From Acanthopleura granulata (Eukaryota > Mollusca > Polyplacophora > Chitonida > Chitonidae), in assembly GCA_016165875.1 (NCBI GenBank), contig JABBOT010000080.1, positions 48,318,032-48,382,031 of the forward strand: a stretch of 64,000 bases of DNA, written 5' to 3'. The notes under the pieces are model-generated. The model saw only the letters and a list, made by a program, of their open reading frames with translations, had not been told where the DNA came from and made no database searches. Made by a program: the position numbers and the translations under genes. This document shows positions 35,949 through 47,464 of this stretch, piece after piece. Every line of letters begins with the position of its first letter. Positions within the stretch are counted from its first letter, which is position 1.

Positions 35949-35961
35949 AGAGAGGGGAAAA
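35949..35961 (+). other. Polypurine tract
   Basis: AGAGAGGGGAAAA lies directly before the 3' LTR, where plus-strand DNA synthesis would be primed. Confidence 0.85.
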
Positions 35962-36142
35962 TGTAGTTGTCTTAAACAATATATGTACACGTTGTAAATG
36001 TAGCAGTGAGTAAGGCACGAGTGAGGGTCTCCACCATGCTTGGCAACAGTGATGGATGTACACGTTGACTTGTACTGGTAACCAGAATACATCTTGCCTC
36101 ATCTGCACCCTCTATGTGTTTGTCCTTTTCTGAAATATTACA
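35962..36142 (+). repeat. 3' LTR
   Basis: Begins TGTAGT, ends ATTACA and aligns end to end with the 5' LTR. It is 8 bp longer and carries many substitutions, which fits an old insertion. Confidence 0.95.
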
Positions 36143-36147
36143 CGCTG

Positions 36148-36743
36148 TGTCATTGCCAATGAGAGTGGAACAGCACCATCTCTTCGTATGCCCATAGCAA
36201 GCTGACGCATGGTATTAGCCATTTTACTGATATCACCCTAATACATCTGGACTGTTAATTGACTTACCATCACATCCCGGAGGAATTCATTTTAAATCAG
36301 TCACATTCGACAATTCAACAAGTCAAACAACACACTACACGTGGCCACACTATACACATCACATAGCACATTCACAATTACAACACCACAGTCCACTGTC
36401 CACAATTCCGCCAGAGTACCGCAGAAAATCTATCGTTGCATTGGGCCTTCTGTAGTAAACGTCCCCAAACTGTCGTCGAGTTGTGTCAGTTCAACACAGA
36501 TGTGATCACCACGGTCGGTTCGGTAAGATGGGCCTCATTTAGTTCAGCTTGCAATGTTGCCCCACCCGTGAAACCGGCAACCAATGCATTACTATGCTCA
36601 TCTGGGTTGGGAACGTGATCAGACAAACACAGGACGCATCATGCTTTAACGCCGGTCATACGGTGACCTGTGCGAGAATCATTTAAACAAAATGTGATAT
36701 AATTGCTTTGCTACTTCTGGTAACCCATACATTACTTTGCCGG
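36148..36743. other. Intergenic stretch, nothing recognised
   Basis: No gene or repeat recognised. Confidence 0.4.
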
Positions 36744-36812
36744 TATAAATAGGGCTAATTTTCAACATTTTTCTATCAGCACAGTTTGTCAGTTGGCATG
36801 TGATCACACGTA
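36744..36812 (+). promoter_or_regulatory. TATA-containing duplicated segment, copy 1 (possible promoter)
   Basis: TATAAATAG at 36744-36752 is followed by GGCTAATTTTCAACATTTTT and CATGTGATCACACGTAAC. A close copy is at 39461-39531. It stands directly before the 5' block shared by the receptor genes (36825 on), so it may be the promoter of the first receptor. The other two receptors lack an obvious copy. Confidence 0.3.
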
Positions 36813-36824
36813 ACCCTGGAACGC

Positions 36825-37640
36825 CATTTGTAAGCAGCCTTATCTTTTATTACCTGTACACTTCAAAACCTAGGAACCGCACCCTCAATGAGTCCTCATC
36901 AAGTCGGGGCGACATGGCGACAGGCTCTACAGCTTTGTTATATTTGCCCATTGAAAAACAACATAGCCAATCATTGTTCTGTACATATGACTCTGGGGAG
37001 ATCCTACCGATAGGTCAAACTGGGGATTAACACATAGAAACAGGCAGAGACTTCTTTTGAACCAGTCTTTAATCCCTGGGATTTTCTCTCTCAAGAATAG
37101 AACATATACCTTCTCCCAATATAATGGCTAGTCAGTGCTTATTGTACCCGTCGGTCGTGCAAGTAGGTTTACAGGCGGATACCAGATAGTGGAAGAAGAC
37201 ATCTTTCTAAGGTAAGAAATGTAAATTTTTGAATAATTCCTTAATAGGTCATCACATAAGGAACACCATGAAACGTATCTGGATTTGTTGTATTAAATGA
37301 CGAATATACACTTCTACTGTATACTACAGGGACTATACAAGCGATATTGGCAAAAATATTTATATTAGCTATTCAAGTGAAATTTTCTCTATTAACCCCA
37401 AATATCTAAAATTATAGCCTTTCCGAAAAAAAATCGAACCTGTACCGTTTATAACGTAAAAATGCTCCTAAGGTTTTGAAAAAGTCATAAAGCCATCGGC
37501 ATTAACATTTACAAATTATACGTTCTTTATTATCGATTCTGAACGGTAACACGTGCAGAGATAAGACTGACATTTTGTGAAAGGTAATTAGTTAAGCAAT
37601 TTTAAAATAGTAACAAAAATTTGATTGGATTAGAACTGAT
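36825..37640 (+). repeat. Receptor-associated 5' block, copy A (possible 5' UTR exon)
   Basis: Aligns with 44864-45690 over its full length and more weakly with 50004-50409. In all three, homology runs to a splice donor: CTAAG|GTAAGAAATG here (exon end 37211). The reading frame is not conserved between copies, so it is non-coding. One copy lies upstream of each GPCR gene. A 5' UTR exon spliced to an acceptor near the start codon is a reasonable reading. Confidence 0.5.
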
Positions 37641-37645
37641 CCAAC

Positions 37646-37732
37646 TTGAACTCACAGCCATCGCATTGGTGGAAGGCTTCTGGGCCATTGCGCTGCGCTA
37701 GTGCGCTAACTGACTGGGCCACGGAGGCACCC
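37646..37732 (-). mobile_element. SINE head fragment, reverse
   Basis: TGAACTCACAGCCATCGCAT to GGGCCACGGAGGCACCC is the reverse complement of the tRNA-derived head only. The body that should precede it in this orientation is absent. Confidence 0.85.
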
Positions 37733-37751
37733 AAATTATGGGAATATTTTT

Positions 37752-37938
37752 TAATTTATTTATTCATTTATTTATTTGATTGGTGTTTTGCGCCGTACTC
37801 AAGAATATTTCACTTGTACGACGGCGGCCAGTGTTATGGTGGGAGGAAACCGGGTGGAGACATGGGGAAACTCACGACCATCTGCAGGTTGCTGGCAGAC
37901 CTTCCCACGTAAGGCGGGAGAGGAAGCCAGCATGAGCT
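37752..37938 (-). mobile_element. SINE tail and body, reverse, head missing
   Basis: A TTTA-rich tail, GATTGGTGTTTTGCGCCGTA, and the body up to GAGGAAGCCAGCATGAGCTC. It stops exactly where the head would begin. With the preceding fragment it gives a head-then-body order. Confidence 0.9.
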
Positions 37939-39460
37939 CAGATTACTGAAATATATAGCCCTGATACTACACGGCGGTTGAATGTAACCGATTCTTATAC
38001 TATTACTGAAGTTATAAGTTGTAACTGTTACACATTACTCCAGTTATACACTAGAGGACAAGCCGCTACGTAGTACATTTGTTCACCAATACTGTACAGT
38101 ACTCCGATGCATATACATTCAGAACTGCTGAAATCAGTCCAAAACAGAGTATATACAACCCACCCCAGAGGCCATTTGTTCCCCACCCCAACACTGCCCG
38201 GTCTTTCAACCACCTCTGTTGTTGTTCAAGGCAAGATCACGAGTACACTGCCTGCAAGAGCCTGGCTAGCCCTGCACCAGTACACCTACCCGTCCATCTG
38301 AGGATACCGATGGGTGTGGCACACCACTGACTACATAGGACCAGGGAGAGAGATACATGCTGTCTCCCCACACAAACGATTCGAGGCTCACTCACACATT
38401 TGCATTACAGTTACACAAGTCCCCAAGGTGACCACAACACAAGGAGGGTGACTCTCACACCATGTAATCAAAAGTTTAGTGTAACAACGAAAGCAACACA
38501 TACAAAACCGTTAGTGTTAGAGGAAGCAAACTGTGGCTCAAGTAGGCTCCTTACAGATTGATTCCCAACCGCTGTGCTGGAAATCTTCATCAAGGTAAGA
38601 AATACATGTCTATTGGGCTTCCTGTACAAATAGTTCATTGTAACACGTCTCCATTTTCTGATGTGCCAGAATAGAAGCCTTGACTGTACAGCACATGGGT
38701 TCAAATTGAAATGTTCTAAAACAAGGGCATTTCTACAATGGGACAGGTTTTGAGACAGGCTGGATCAAGTATCAACAAGCATCCCGGTTCAGGGGGATGC
38801 CATGAATATCAGGCAGAATGTTGTTTCAATGGAAGCAAAGGATGGAGGACATTATATCATTAATTTTTGTCCGACAAGCCACCTCAAACCGCCAGTTGTC
38901 AATCAAGCTATAGCGGAAAACACCATTGAAAGCCACTGACCGCAAGTGGCCAAGAGGCGTTAACTAGTCTTTTCCATGGCAGCGTATATTTTGCAAAATC
39001 GAACAGAAGAACGTCTGATGTAGTCATTAACTGGCATATTTATTGAATGTCATCAAATACGAATAAAAAATTATATCACAGTAAAGTCATAACGTTGCTT
39101 GTACTAGCTGAATTTCGAACTTAGGGACTGAGGAAAGAACTTACGGAATTACCGCCTTTGTCCATAACGTCACACACAAAGCCGCTGTCACATTTATATT
39201 TATCGTACGTTTAAGGCTACAAACCATGTTTGTAAACCATCTTGAAAAAAGAAGGTGTCTTTTCTGTTAGTAAAGGATTATGTCAGAATGTGTCTGCTTG
39301 CGATACTGTGGTTTGGAGCAAAAGGGGTATTACTGGTCAAATCGAGCGTGGAACAGCTTGAAAAGCAACATTTTTGGCGTGATCGGTCGTTTGTATTTTT
39401 CCGATTCTGGGTCAGTTGCTGAATTTTACATATGTTCTCGATATTTCAGCTGGGTGCGCG
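37939..39460. other. Intergenic stretch, nothing recognised
   Basis: Short ORFs only (for example 38079-38330 and 38468-38704), without recognisable domains. Confidence 0.4.
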
Positions 39461-39531
39461 TATAAATATGGCTAATTTTCCCCATTTTTCTATCACCACA
39501 GTTTGATGGTTGGCATATGATCATCCGTAAC
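39461..39531 (+). repeat. TATA-containing duplicated segment, copy 2
   Basis: TATAAATATGGCTAATTTTC, then CCATTTTTCTATCACCACAG and GGCATATGATCATCCGTAAC, closely matching 36744-36812. No receptor 5' block follows it, so it is probably an orphan duplicate. Confidence 0.65.
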
Positions 39532-39589
39532 AATGGAATCCAGCCACCCGTGAATTTACCTGAGCTAACCCAAGCGGTTAGAGTTCCTG

Positions 39590-40850
39590 TTATTGCTTGG
39601 ATGTACTACAGCATAGAGAGTGGAACCACAGCAGCGACAACAGTTTCATATTTGGTACATGATCACACATTACCCGCGATATCAGGCCTCTCATGAATCC
39701 GAGTTTTACTCCAATTGTTCACGTAACTCCTTGCAAAGTACATGTAGTAAATTAGGCCCCCCGATATAGCGCTCAAAAACGTGGCACTTAATAGCTTAAA
39801 TGGAAAGAATATTTTTTTCTCCATTCCAGAAATCAACAATTCTTACTGGCGCCTTCACACCTCTACGTTATCTATGATAGCCGATGTATTTGTCGATCGT
39901 TCTTGTGCTCTCGAGACAATTTCATACTGAACGCCTTACTCGGGGACCCTGAACAGTTGTATTTGTCTCTAAACGCCAAGCCAACCTTCACGTTTCACTC
40001 GTGATCCGACGCTAAGAATGTCCAGACTCGATAATCACCAAACATATTTCCAACTGAATCATTCACACAATTGCCATACAAAAACACGTGTGAAATGTAA
40101 ATCACTACAGAGAGCAATAGCAGAGCAGCGACAGCGCTGTTGTACTTCGTACATCGTCACACCTAACTGATGATATCCGCCCTCTTGTCAGTTTACCTCA
40201 GTTAGAGTTTTATTCTAACTTTTCATTTAAGTCTTGAAAAAGTAACAATTTATACTCCCCCAAGCGCTATGGCGAAAGCGGAATTAGATAAAAATGTAGT
40301 GATATTACTGCGATTTATTAGACGTCACTGGTCGAGAATGACTCAAAATGTTAAATTGTCACTTTTGAGTGCTTTTCGATAGAGTATACAGTACCAATTT
40401 ATATCTTTGTTGTTTTCATTCCATCATAAATTTTGGCATGAGCTTCTTGCAATTACTCAACCGGAACGGCCATTTTGCTGGACGGTTAGCACAGAAATGT
40501 TTGTTTCTACGCTTAGATTCGGCAGTGTTGGAGGCTTCGTCCAGGGCATCTGCGGTGGTGTTCTCGGAAGTCTTGGATATTATGGTGCAAAAGACACAAG
40601 CATAGAGAGTAAAGCGAGAGAAGGGACGACAGCGTGATAGTTGGTAAATGGCCACACTTTACGGTGAAATTCGATCTCTTGTCAGTTTACCCTAGTTGGG
40701 TATTGTTCTTTTCATATGATTGGTTACATCCTAGCAACTTACCCGCCCGCAGCGCCATGATGGGCGCACAATTAGGTTTAAAAATGCAATGGTGTTAATA
40801 GAAATTTATTACACGTTGGTGGTCTAGAATGACTCAGAATGCTGCGTGGT
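39590..40850. repeat. Cluster of dispersed repeat fragments
   Basis: Segments with ACTACAG..ATAGAGAG, AGCAGCGACA and the phrase CCTCTTGTCAGTTTACCTCA recur near 39600, 40100-40210 and 40590-40700. Related copies are in intron 2 of the DUF4430-like gene (about 18690-18790) and in the first receptor's intron (about 42965-43010). A second motif (GATTTATTAGACGTCACTGG, AGAATGACTCAAAATG) occurs at 40310-40355 and 40790-40840, with a weaker copy near 54100. No coding capacity was seen. The ORFs at 40369-40655 fall inside this cluster. Confidence 0.55.
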
Positions 40851-42377
40851 CTTCACATTTAATAACCATGCGTTTACAGGAAAACAATGTCTGGGAGTAA
40901 GCCTCGGGGACAATAATGGTCCTCATGCAGAATCCTGGCTCTGTGGTGGTATGTTTTTCGATGGTTCCATTCTAGTGAATGATGTGCACCAAGACTAAAC
41001 GAAATTCAATCGCATATAAGTAATTTTATAGATGCGACAGACAGACTAAAGATGTGTGGATTGAATGATTTCACCGGTGTTTTACGTCGTACTCGGTGTG
41101 GGTTGATAAAAAGAAAAAAAATGGCAAAAAACGTATCAGAAAGGTTGACGAGACTACAACCGAGTTTATGCAGGGATTTATTTCAGATATCAGTGCGGAG
41201 AAAAAAATATCTGACGACGAGTTTGTTCTCCGAGAACCGTTAACAGAAGTCCATTACTTTCTATCATGTAATCGTTCAATATTGGAAGCTGTCAACTTTG
41301 TAGCATACAAATCCATGCTTCCAGGGACGTTTAAGTTGCTACTTTTTAATTATTTACATGAACAGCTAAAATAAGTTGACCTGGTGAAACGGAACAGACA
41401 GATTCCTCAAGATCACTTCTGTACATCTGTGGCCGCTTTCAAAAGCGGCGTACCGATATCTGTGCTCACACTTGGAAATAGTCACGAACTACGAGTTTCA
41501 AATTTGAAACTGCGATATTTGTGTAATACGGACGTAGTGTTCTAATTCCGCTTAACCAGGGGCTGGGGACCATGTTTTCTCCATGTTAAGTAGGATTCCC
41601 ACGTTGGATATATAAACAGATGCAATCAAAGCGAAACTCAGATATGTATTTCATTAAGGACAATATACAAATGGTACACGAGTAGGATAGTTCCTTATTT
41701 TATTCGTCAATCCCGAACATTCTTTGGGCCTTTCTGTCATTACTGAAAACTGTTGGGTGCGTCTCTTTGCATGAATTAGTCCTACGCTTTTTACTTAATG
41801 TACTTTCTGAGTTCTTTGCTGGTTTGTAAGCCGGAATGCCCGTTTTGGCTTTTCGAATGTGTGTTTCTACGCTTGTAGGGATTATTATTCTTTTGGTGTA
41901 TGCTGATGTAAGCACACACAGACGTTCCGGCAACTAGGAAAGCATATTAGGCATATCAAGTCAGGTAGTTCAAACTCGCACTGCACACGCGCGGCGTGCA
42001 GAGTATTTGGCTAGTAATCTCCTGTTGAAAAAAAACAAACCGTCGTGGTTTCAGAGTACATGTGTAAAATATCACATGGAATTAATTCTTTGAGATAGTA
42101 AAATCTCAAATCAGCTACCAAACTGCAAAAATTCTTCGGATATTTAGTTGCTTGCGCAGCTTGATACCTTCAAACTTGCAGCCTTTCCTACCAGCAATAG
42201 TAATCGGTACACACCAAGCAAGTCACCTGCTGCAGGTGACCCACCAGGTGTACGCATGCGTGATGAGCATACGACATATGATTAAGTCTTTGGTGTACAT
42301 TGTCTAAAAATGGATAACAGAAAACTATATATTTTCATAATTATCTGTTTGTCATAGAGACAACAAGAGGGATGTCC
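40851..42377. other. Region upstream of the first receptor gene
   Basis: A 30-bp SINE remnant (TGTTTTACGTCGTACTCGG) lies near 41076-41095. The ORF at 41096-41374 (a lysine-rich start, then 90 residues) has no recognised domain. A possible splice acceptor (TTTGTCATAG) at about 42350-42359 precedes the receptor start. Confidence 0.45.
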
Positions 42378-43824
42378 ATGATGGCTAATGTGACGGCAGG
42401 AGAGACGCTGTCGGACCAATTTTTCGGCACGAAAGAATGGCTGATCGACGCGAGGTTCACGCCCATTCTCCTTTCCATGGTGTCCGTCGTGGTTTTGTTT
42501 GGACTCGTGGCAAACGTCTTGCTCGTCGCATCCATCTTGAGATCATCGAGAATGCGCACTTCTGCTAACCTCATTGTGATATTCATGTGTGGTGTTGACC
42601 TCCACCGAGTCCTCCATATGCTGGCGATCAACCTGGTGACCGGGATTTCCGGGAGGTAGGACATTGAAAAACCTTGTTTCTTTGTGGGGCAATCCCGTCC
42701 CAGCGGGAAAATTGTTCTGATGATAAGCTCTGACAAAATCACAACCAAATCATTACAACACATAGAATAAAGCACTGACTCAAGCAGAAATGACAACTTG
42801 TCTCTTTTTAAAAGCCATGTTAAACATGATATATGATGATGTTCTAACATCTATCATGTGTGTTACCGACAATTGTACCTCTCGGTCAGTCGTTTCCGGA
42901 TGTAGGCCTATGCAGATGACGTAAATTTGAACCACGACGACGGTTGGAAAACTGTCACGTGACCGGTGAAACCCGCCGTTTTGTCAGTTTACCTCATTTA
43001 AGTTTTATTCGCAAACTTTACACGTCAAACATTGTTCTTTTAGGTGGCTCTATGACCGTACTTCGACCTGCACGTATTCTGCATTCATGGTGCAGTTTTC
43101 CAGTAAAGCCACTGGATTTTCACTGTGTGTCATCAGCTTAAACCGGCTCTTGATGATCACCCGTCGCGAACTCTACGGCAAGGTTTTCCCGATGAAATAT
43201 ACTGTCGCCATGTTGGCCTTTGTTCTTGTGGCATCCGTGGTTATATCACTTCCGGTGACAGTTGAAGGCATCCAGATTTACACGCTGTACTCCGACCAAA
43301 CTGGTTCTTGTTACGCCTATGACGCCGATCCGAGAAAACCTTTTCAAATCACTAACATATTTTGCTCCATAATTTTGCCCAGCCTCGTGATGATTCCATC
43401 CTATACGTGGATATTTTGCTTCGTGCGCAGGAGCAAACGCCGAGTGGCGGCAGGGAACACCGTCCGAGCGTCGTCCATATCTGTCAAAGAAGAGCTGCGC
43501 AGCGCCCTTGTCATCTTCCTGTCCTACATAACCTACTGCTTGTTTTACGTTCCATTTTACGGCGCGTATTTGGCGTACCTGTCAAGTGGCACCGTGTCAT
43601 CAGAGATTCTGGTTGCCAGTAGTTTCTTGACAGACTTTCATCGTTTCATTCGACCAAGCCTTTATCCTATCTTGGGAACTTCTTACAGACAAGCTCTGGT
43701 AAGATTGTTCAGCTCAAGGTCAGCTCAGATATCTGCAACAACAACATCCGAACAACAACGGTCAGTGCGAACCAAGGTCACAGGGGCGAGCGCATCAGCA
43801 TCTCGTGGCACGAAGAGATTCTAG
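42378..43824 (+). CDS. Rhodopsin-class GPCR, tandem copy A
   Basis: Exons 42378-42655 and 43044-43824 join in phase 2 to give 352 residues. The start MMANVT is chosen because it is shared by all three copies (an in-frame ATG lies 6 nt upstream). Seven membrane segments are visible: about 28-52, 63-87, 104-126, 146-164, 195-221, 246-271 and 280-303. Class A landmarks are N46 (1.50), D74 (2.50), C102 (3.25) and R127 (3.50, exactly 25 residues after C102), with C182 in loop 2 as its likely disulphide partner. Departures are NRL (126-128) for DRY, no Trp in segment 4, FYVP (260-263) for CWxP, and RPSLY (296-300) for NPxxY. N4 is a likely glycosylation site, and the tail is rich in Ser/Thr. Ligand and G-protein partner cannot be read from the sequence. 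A lineage-specific sensory or peptide receptor is possible. Near-identical neighbours show recent duplication. Confidence 0.9.
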
Positions 43825-44863
43825 CTATGGGTCTATTTTCATCTGAATATCTATTTGTACACTTTCCTTGGTCAAAATAACTACCGGACGTTCCCTCTTG
43901 GATGACTTGTATTATGTATTTTTTTAATTTCTTTCTGCATTAACCAGGTCTGTGTCTGACCTACATTTTTTTCTCTGTGTACGTGATGGCCTGCGCTGGA
44001 ATTCAGTCGCGTGTTCTAGAGGCTTCTGTGTTTATGAGTTCGTGTCATTGTACATAGAGCGTACTTTCTGGAAAGGTGTACCCATATTGTAAACATATTT
44101 ACGGACCAACCATCCAAAATTTTCTTTAAGTTAGGGTATGAATATGACCGACGAAGTTGTAAATCTTGTAGTCATTTACTTACGTCAACTTTGAGAGCAG
44201 TCGTTTTACTTGTGTCCACTCGAGTCATATTTGCTCTTGTCTACTTAGACGGATTTTTGTGGGATTTTGGAGATACTGATTTACACGCCTTAAGACAATT
44301 TTGTCATTTTGTACTCCACTTTTCGGCACGTAGCACATTGTGAGCGTGTGTTTCGCCACTTGCTGTTTGGTGTGAGACGTTCTTTGCTTGTATCGCTCAT
44401 TGTTTCTTTGTGCGATTACGTACATTTCACCCCAGTTTACCCTGAAAGTGACTTTGTGTATAATTCTGAGGAGTGAACATACATCGCCAGCTCCGCATTA
44501 CGGACACTATTGTGAGCCCGTCTGCCCAGGAAACTTGCACCTTGCCCGGGAGTTGGATATCTACTATCGTCGGTGTACCGGGCCCTCAGTTGTTCGTCAC
44601 TACAGGACTTGTCAATTCGAGAATTCCGAAGAACTGTGGACTCTATACTTACGTAGACTTGCCTTTGGAAGCTGGAATAGTCCACCCGGATTTGAGACGC
44701 TAGCGTCCGTAAGAAACTATGTATATTTTCGTGATTGTCTATATTGTTTTGTATATAATTGTTAGTTGTACTGTTTCACAACCTGTTTTTACTGAATGCT
44801 AAATATTCACCGAGAAAAAGTAATAAAAAATAGCAATGTATTTTAAGGCGTTTATTTAAGCCT
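43825..44863. other. Region downstream of receptor A
   Basis: Possibly 3' UTR as far as AATAAA at 44822-44827. The ORF at 44388-44765 (125 residues) resembles no family I know. No copy of it was seen after receptors B or C. Confidence 0.4.
44822..44827 (+). terminator. Candidate poly(A) signal for receptor A
   Basis: AATAAA about 1 kb after the stop codon. An earlier, non-canonical signal may be used instead. Confidence 0.3.
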
Positions 44864-45690
44864 CATTTGTAAGCAGCCTTATCTTTTATAGCCTGTACAC
44901 TTCAAAGCCAAGGAACCGCACCCTCAATGAGTCCTCATCAAGTCGCGGTGCCATTGCCATTTAGTATGACGACAGGCTCTACAGCTTTGTTATATTTGCC
45001 CATTGAAAAACAACGTAGCCAATCATTGTTCTGTACATATGACTCTGGAGAAATCCTACCGATAGGTCAAACTGGGGATTAACACATAGAAACAGGCAGA
45101 GATTTCTATTGAACCAGTCTAATCAGTCTGGAATTTTCTCTTTTAGGAATAGAACATACATTTTCTCCCAGTATAACGGCTAGACAGTGCTTATCGTACC
45201 CGTCGGTCGTGCAAGTAGGTTTACAGGCGGATACCAAATAGTCGAAAAAGACATCTTTCTAAGGTAAGAAATGTAAATCTTTGAGTAATTCTTTCGTAAA
45301 TCATTATATAGGGAACACCACGAAACGTATCTGGATTTGTTGTATTAAATGACGAATATACACTTCCACTGTGTACTACAGGGACTATACAAAGATATTG
45401 GCCAAAAAATTCCTATTAGCTATTCAAGTGAAATTTCTACTATTAACCCCAAATATCTAAAATTATAGCTTTTCCGAAAAAATCGAACCTGTACTGTTTA
45501 TAATGTTAAAATGCTTCTAAAGTTTGAAAATGTCGTAAAGAGATCCGCATTAAAATTTAAACTTTTTACGTTCTTTATTATCGATTTTGAGCGGGAACAC
45601 GTTCAGAGAAAGGGCTGATATTTTTTGAAAGGTAATTAGTTGAGCAATTTTAAAATAGTAACAAATATTTCATTGTATTAGAACTTAACC
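44864..45690 (+). repeat. Receptor-associated 5' block, copy B (possible 5' UTR exon)
   Basis: Close match to 36825-37640, including CATTTGTAAGCAGCC, GTACCCGTCGGTCGTGCAAG and the donor CTAAG|GTAAGAAATG (exon end 45263). Homology continues about 430 bp into the presumed intron. A possible acceptor (CTTTTCGTAG, ending near 47419) lies before the receptor B start codon. Confidence 0.5.
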
Positions 45691-47464
45691 GAATTTATGC
45701 CAAAAATCTCGGGCATAGTCTCGTTAAACAAAGTGTATAAGAATGATGTACTAATGAACGCTGTTGTTCTATGATTGTATCGCGGTGTTTTGAAATGGTT
45801 GTTTCAACCTCATTGTTGAGAGTTGCCGTAGCGTAGTACACTTTTGTGTATATTATTTTTAAAAAAATATTCTGCCTTTGCTCTGCTGGCTGTAGTCGTT
45901 TATATTATGTAGTCTTTTATATTTGGTTTCAAGAGAAATCAAATTTTGTTGGTGATGAAATGCAAAGTGTGTTTATGCCTGTTGTGATGACACGAACATG
46001 TATGTAGTTAATGTCAAAAGGTGAAAGCAGCATCTAAGTTATAGCTCCGTTTTAGTGACCTGAGTAATAGAAGAATGATCCTTACAGACCAAGGTTACTG
46101 ACTAACTTTCAAGCATGTCACATAGAGATAGACACACCATATTGGTGATCGATCACCTAGCCCAAAGACTCACTGGATCGAGGTACAGTTACACGTACAC
46201 CATATGAAACATAGGTTCTTAATGGCTGAAATAGTCAGTGCTGGCAAGATGCAACCATGTGGCCTATGGTAGTTGGCTTGTACGCATTCATGAAGTCAGA
46301 AGGAATGACCGGTATGTGAAGAAAGTCGGCAGTTTACACTGGACATTCTGGATTAATCCTCCAGTAAAAATTTCTTGAGCATGGCGTTAAACACCAACCC
46401 ACCAACGATGAAAGAAAACGCTAGATAATGAAGGCAAAACCCTAGATAATAAAGGCAAAATAATTCTCTCCATCTTCGTTGGATTTAAAGAAGATTTCCT
46501 ATAGTCCTGATGGTACGTCTTATTTGGGCCTGTATCTTTACAAGGATGGCCCAGGTCTCGTGTCACGCCGCCTTTATAACAAAAGGGATGATTTGTATAA
46601 AAGGCCCCTGCATATTGCGTATACACATATCGCGTTCTAGCATTTGTTTGATACCGTGTACAATGTGATGGCTTCACTCTGTGTCACAAATGTTTAATTG
46701 AATGCTTGTGAGTTAAAAGGACATTCCATCAAACGCCTTCACACGAATTTTTTCTGAATGCTGTAATGAGTTTGACGGTCTAGCTGGTAATATTGGCCAA
46801 GCGTTCAAGAGCTCTGGCGATCTGTTTTACAGTTTTTAGACTTGTATCACATTCAGTGTAACCCGCGGCTAGGGGCGGTGTAAGCATTCATGTCTAATAC
46901 ATCCCGTTGAACGTGGTGCTTTGTGAACAGTAGCAGTCGAAGCGCGATTGGGGTACCCATATATATATATATATATATATATATACTAGAATTGACCCCC
47001 AAAGTTACTCGCTGAATATGAGTATAAAATTTAAATTGGCAGTCTTGTCTAGAATATCGATTGTTTTTCCTGTATTATTGAAAACTGTTGATTGCATTTC
47101 TCTTACATGTTACTATTTTTTTAAGAATTTATATGTTATTTATTCCTTTCAGAAGTGGTGTATAGATTTGGATGTAGGTTTTGCGGTCATCTAGTTGGAA
47201 AGTCCCTTTATGGTTTACGATAGATGCAAGGATATCCGACATGACGCTTACATTTCATGGGGTATTCACATCACATGACGTCATCACTAAAATATTATTG
47301 TGTAAAATCTACTACAGATCATTGTTTAAGGCAAAAAAGACAATAATAGGTAATGTAAAACTGGAAATGTTTTTATTTTTATTCACATCATGTGTGTCAA
47401 ATCTATAATCTTTTCGTAGGCACAAAATAACAGAAGACCATTGTGGAGGGCAGACTTAGAGTCC
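45691..47464. other. Region upstream of receptor B
   Basis: Holds a SINE tail remnant (TTCTTGAGCATGGCGTTAAA) at 46371-46390 and a (TA)n microsatellite at about 46961-46985. Nothing else was recognised. Confidence 0.45.

Larger units (their letters stand above)
31801..36142 (+). mobile_element. Ty3/Gypsy LTR retrotransposon, decayed
   Basis: A 4342-bp element with two LTRs, a primer-binding site, gag and pol remnants in the order gag-protease-RT-RNase H-integrase, and a polypurine tract. It is flanked by the 5-bp target duplication CGCTG (31796-31800 and 36143-36147). Stops, two frameshifts and a deletion have inactivated it. Integrase after RNase H marks it as Ty3/Gypsy, not Ty1/Copia. The serine tRNA primer is, as I recall, typical of the Mag-type lineage; that finer placement is tentative. 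Confidence 0.96.

Noticed and set aside
36800..37030. 76-residue ORF in the receptor 5' block, and the one at 50006-50203
   Set aside because: The frame is broken or unrelated in the homologous copies, so the block is conserved as non-coding DNA.
43362..43622. 86-residue ORF repeated in all three receptors (also 48852-49112, 53006-53266)
   Set aside because: It is an alternative frame inside receptor exon 2 and is conserved only because the exon is.
44388..44765. 125-residue ORF downstream of receptor A
   Set aside because: Overlapped by ORFs in other frames and on the other strand, with no recognised domain and no counterpart after receptors B and C.
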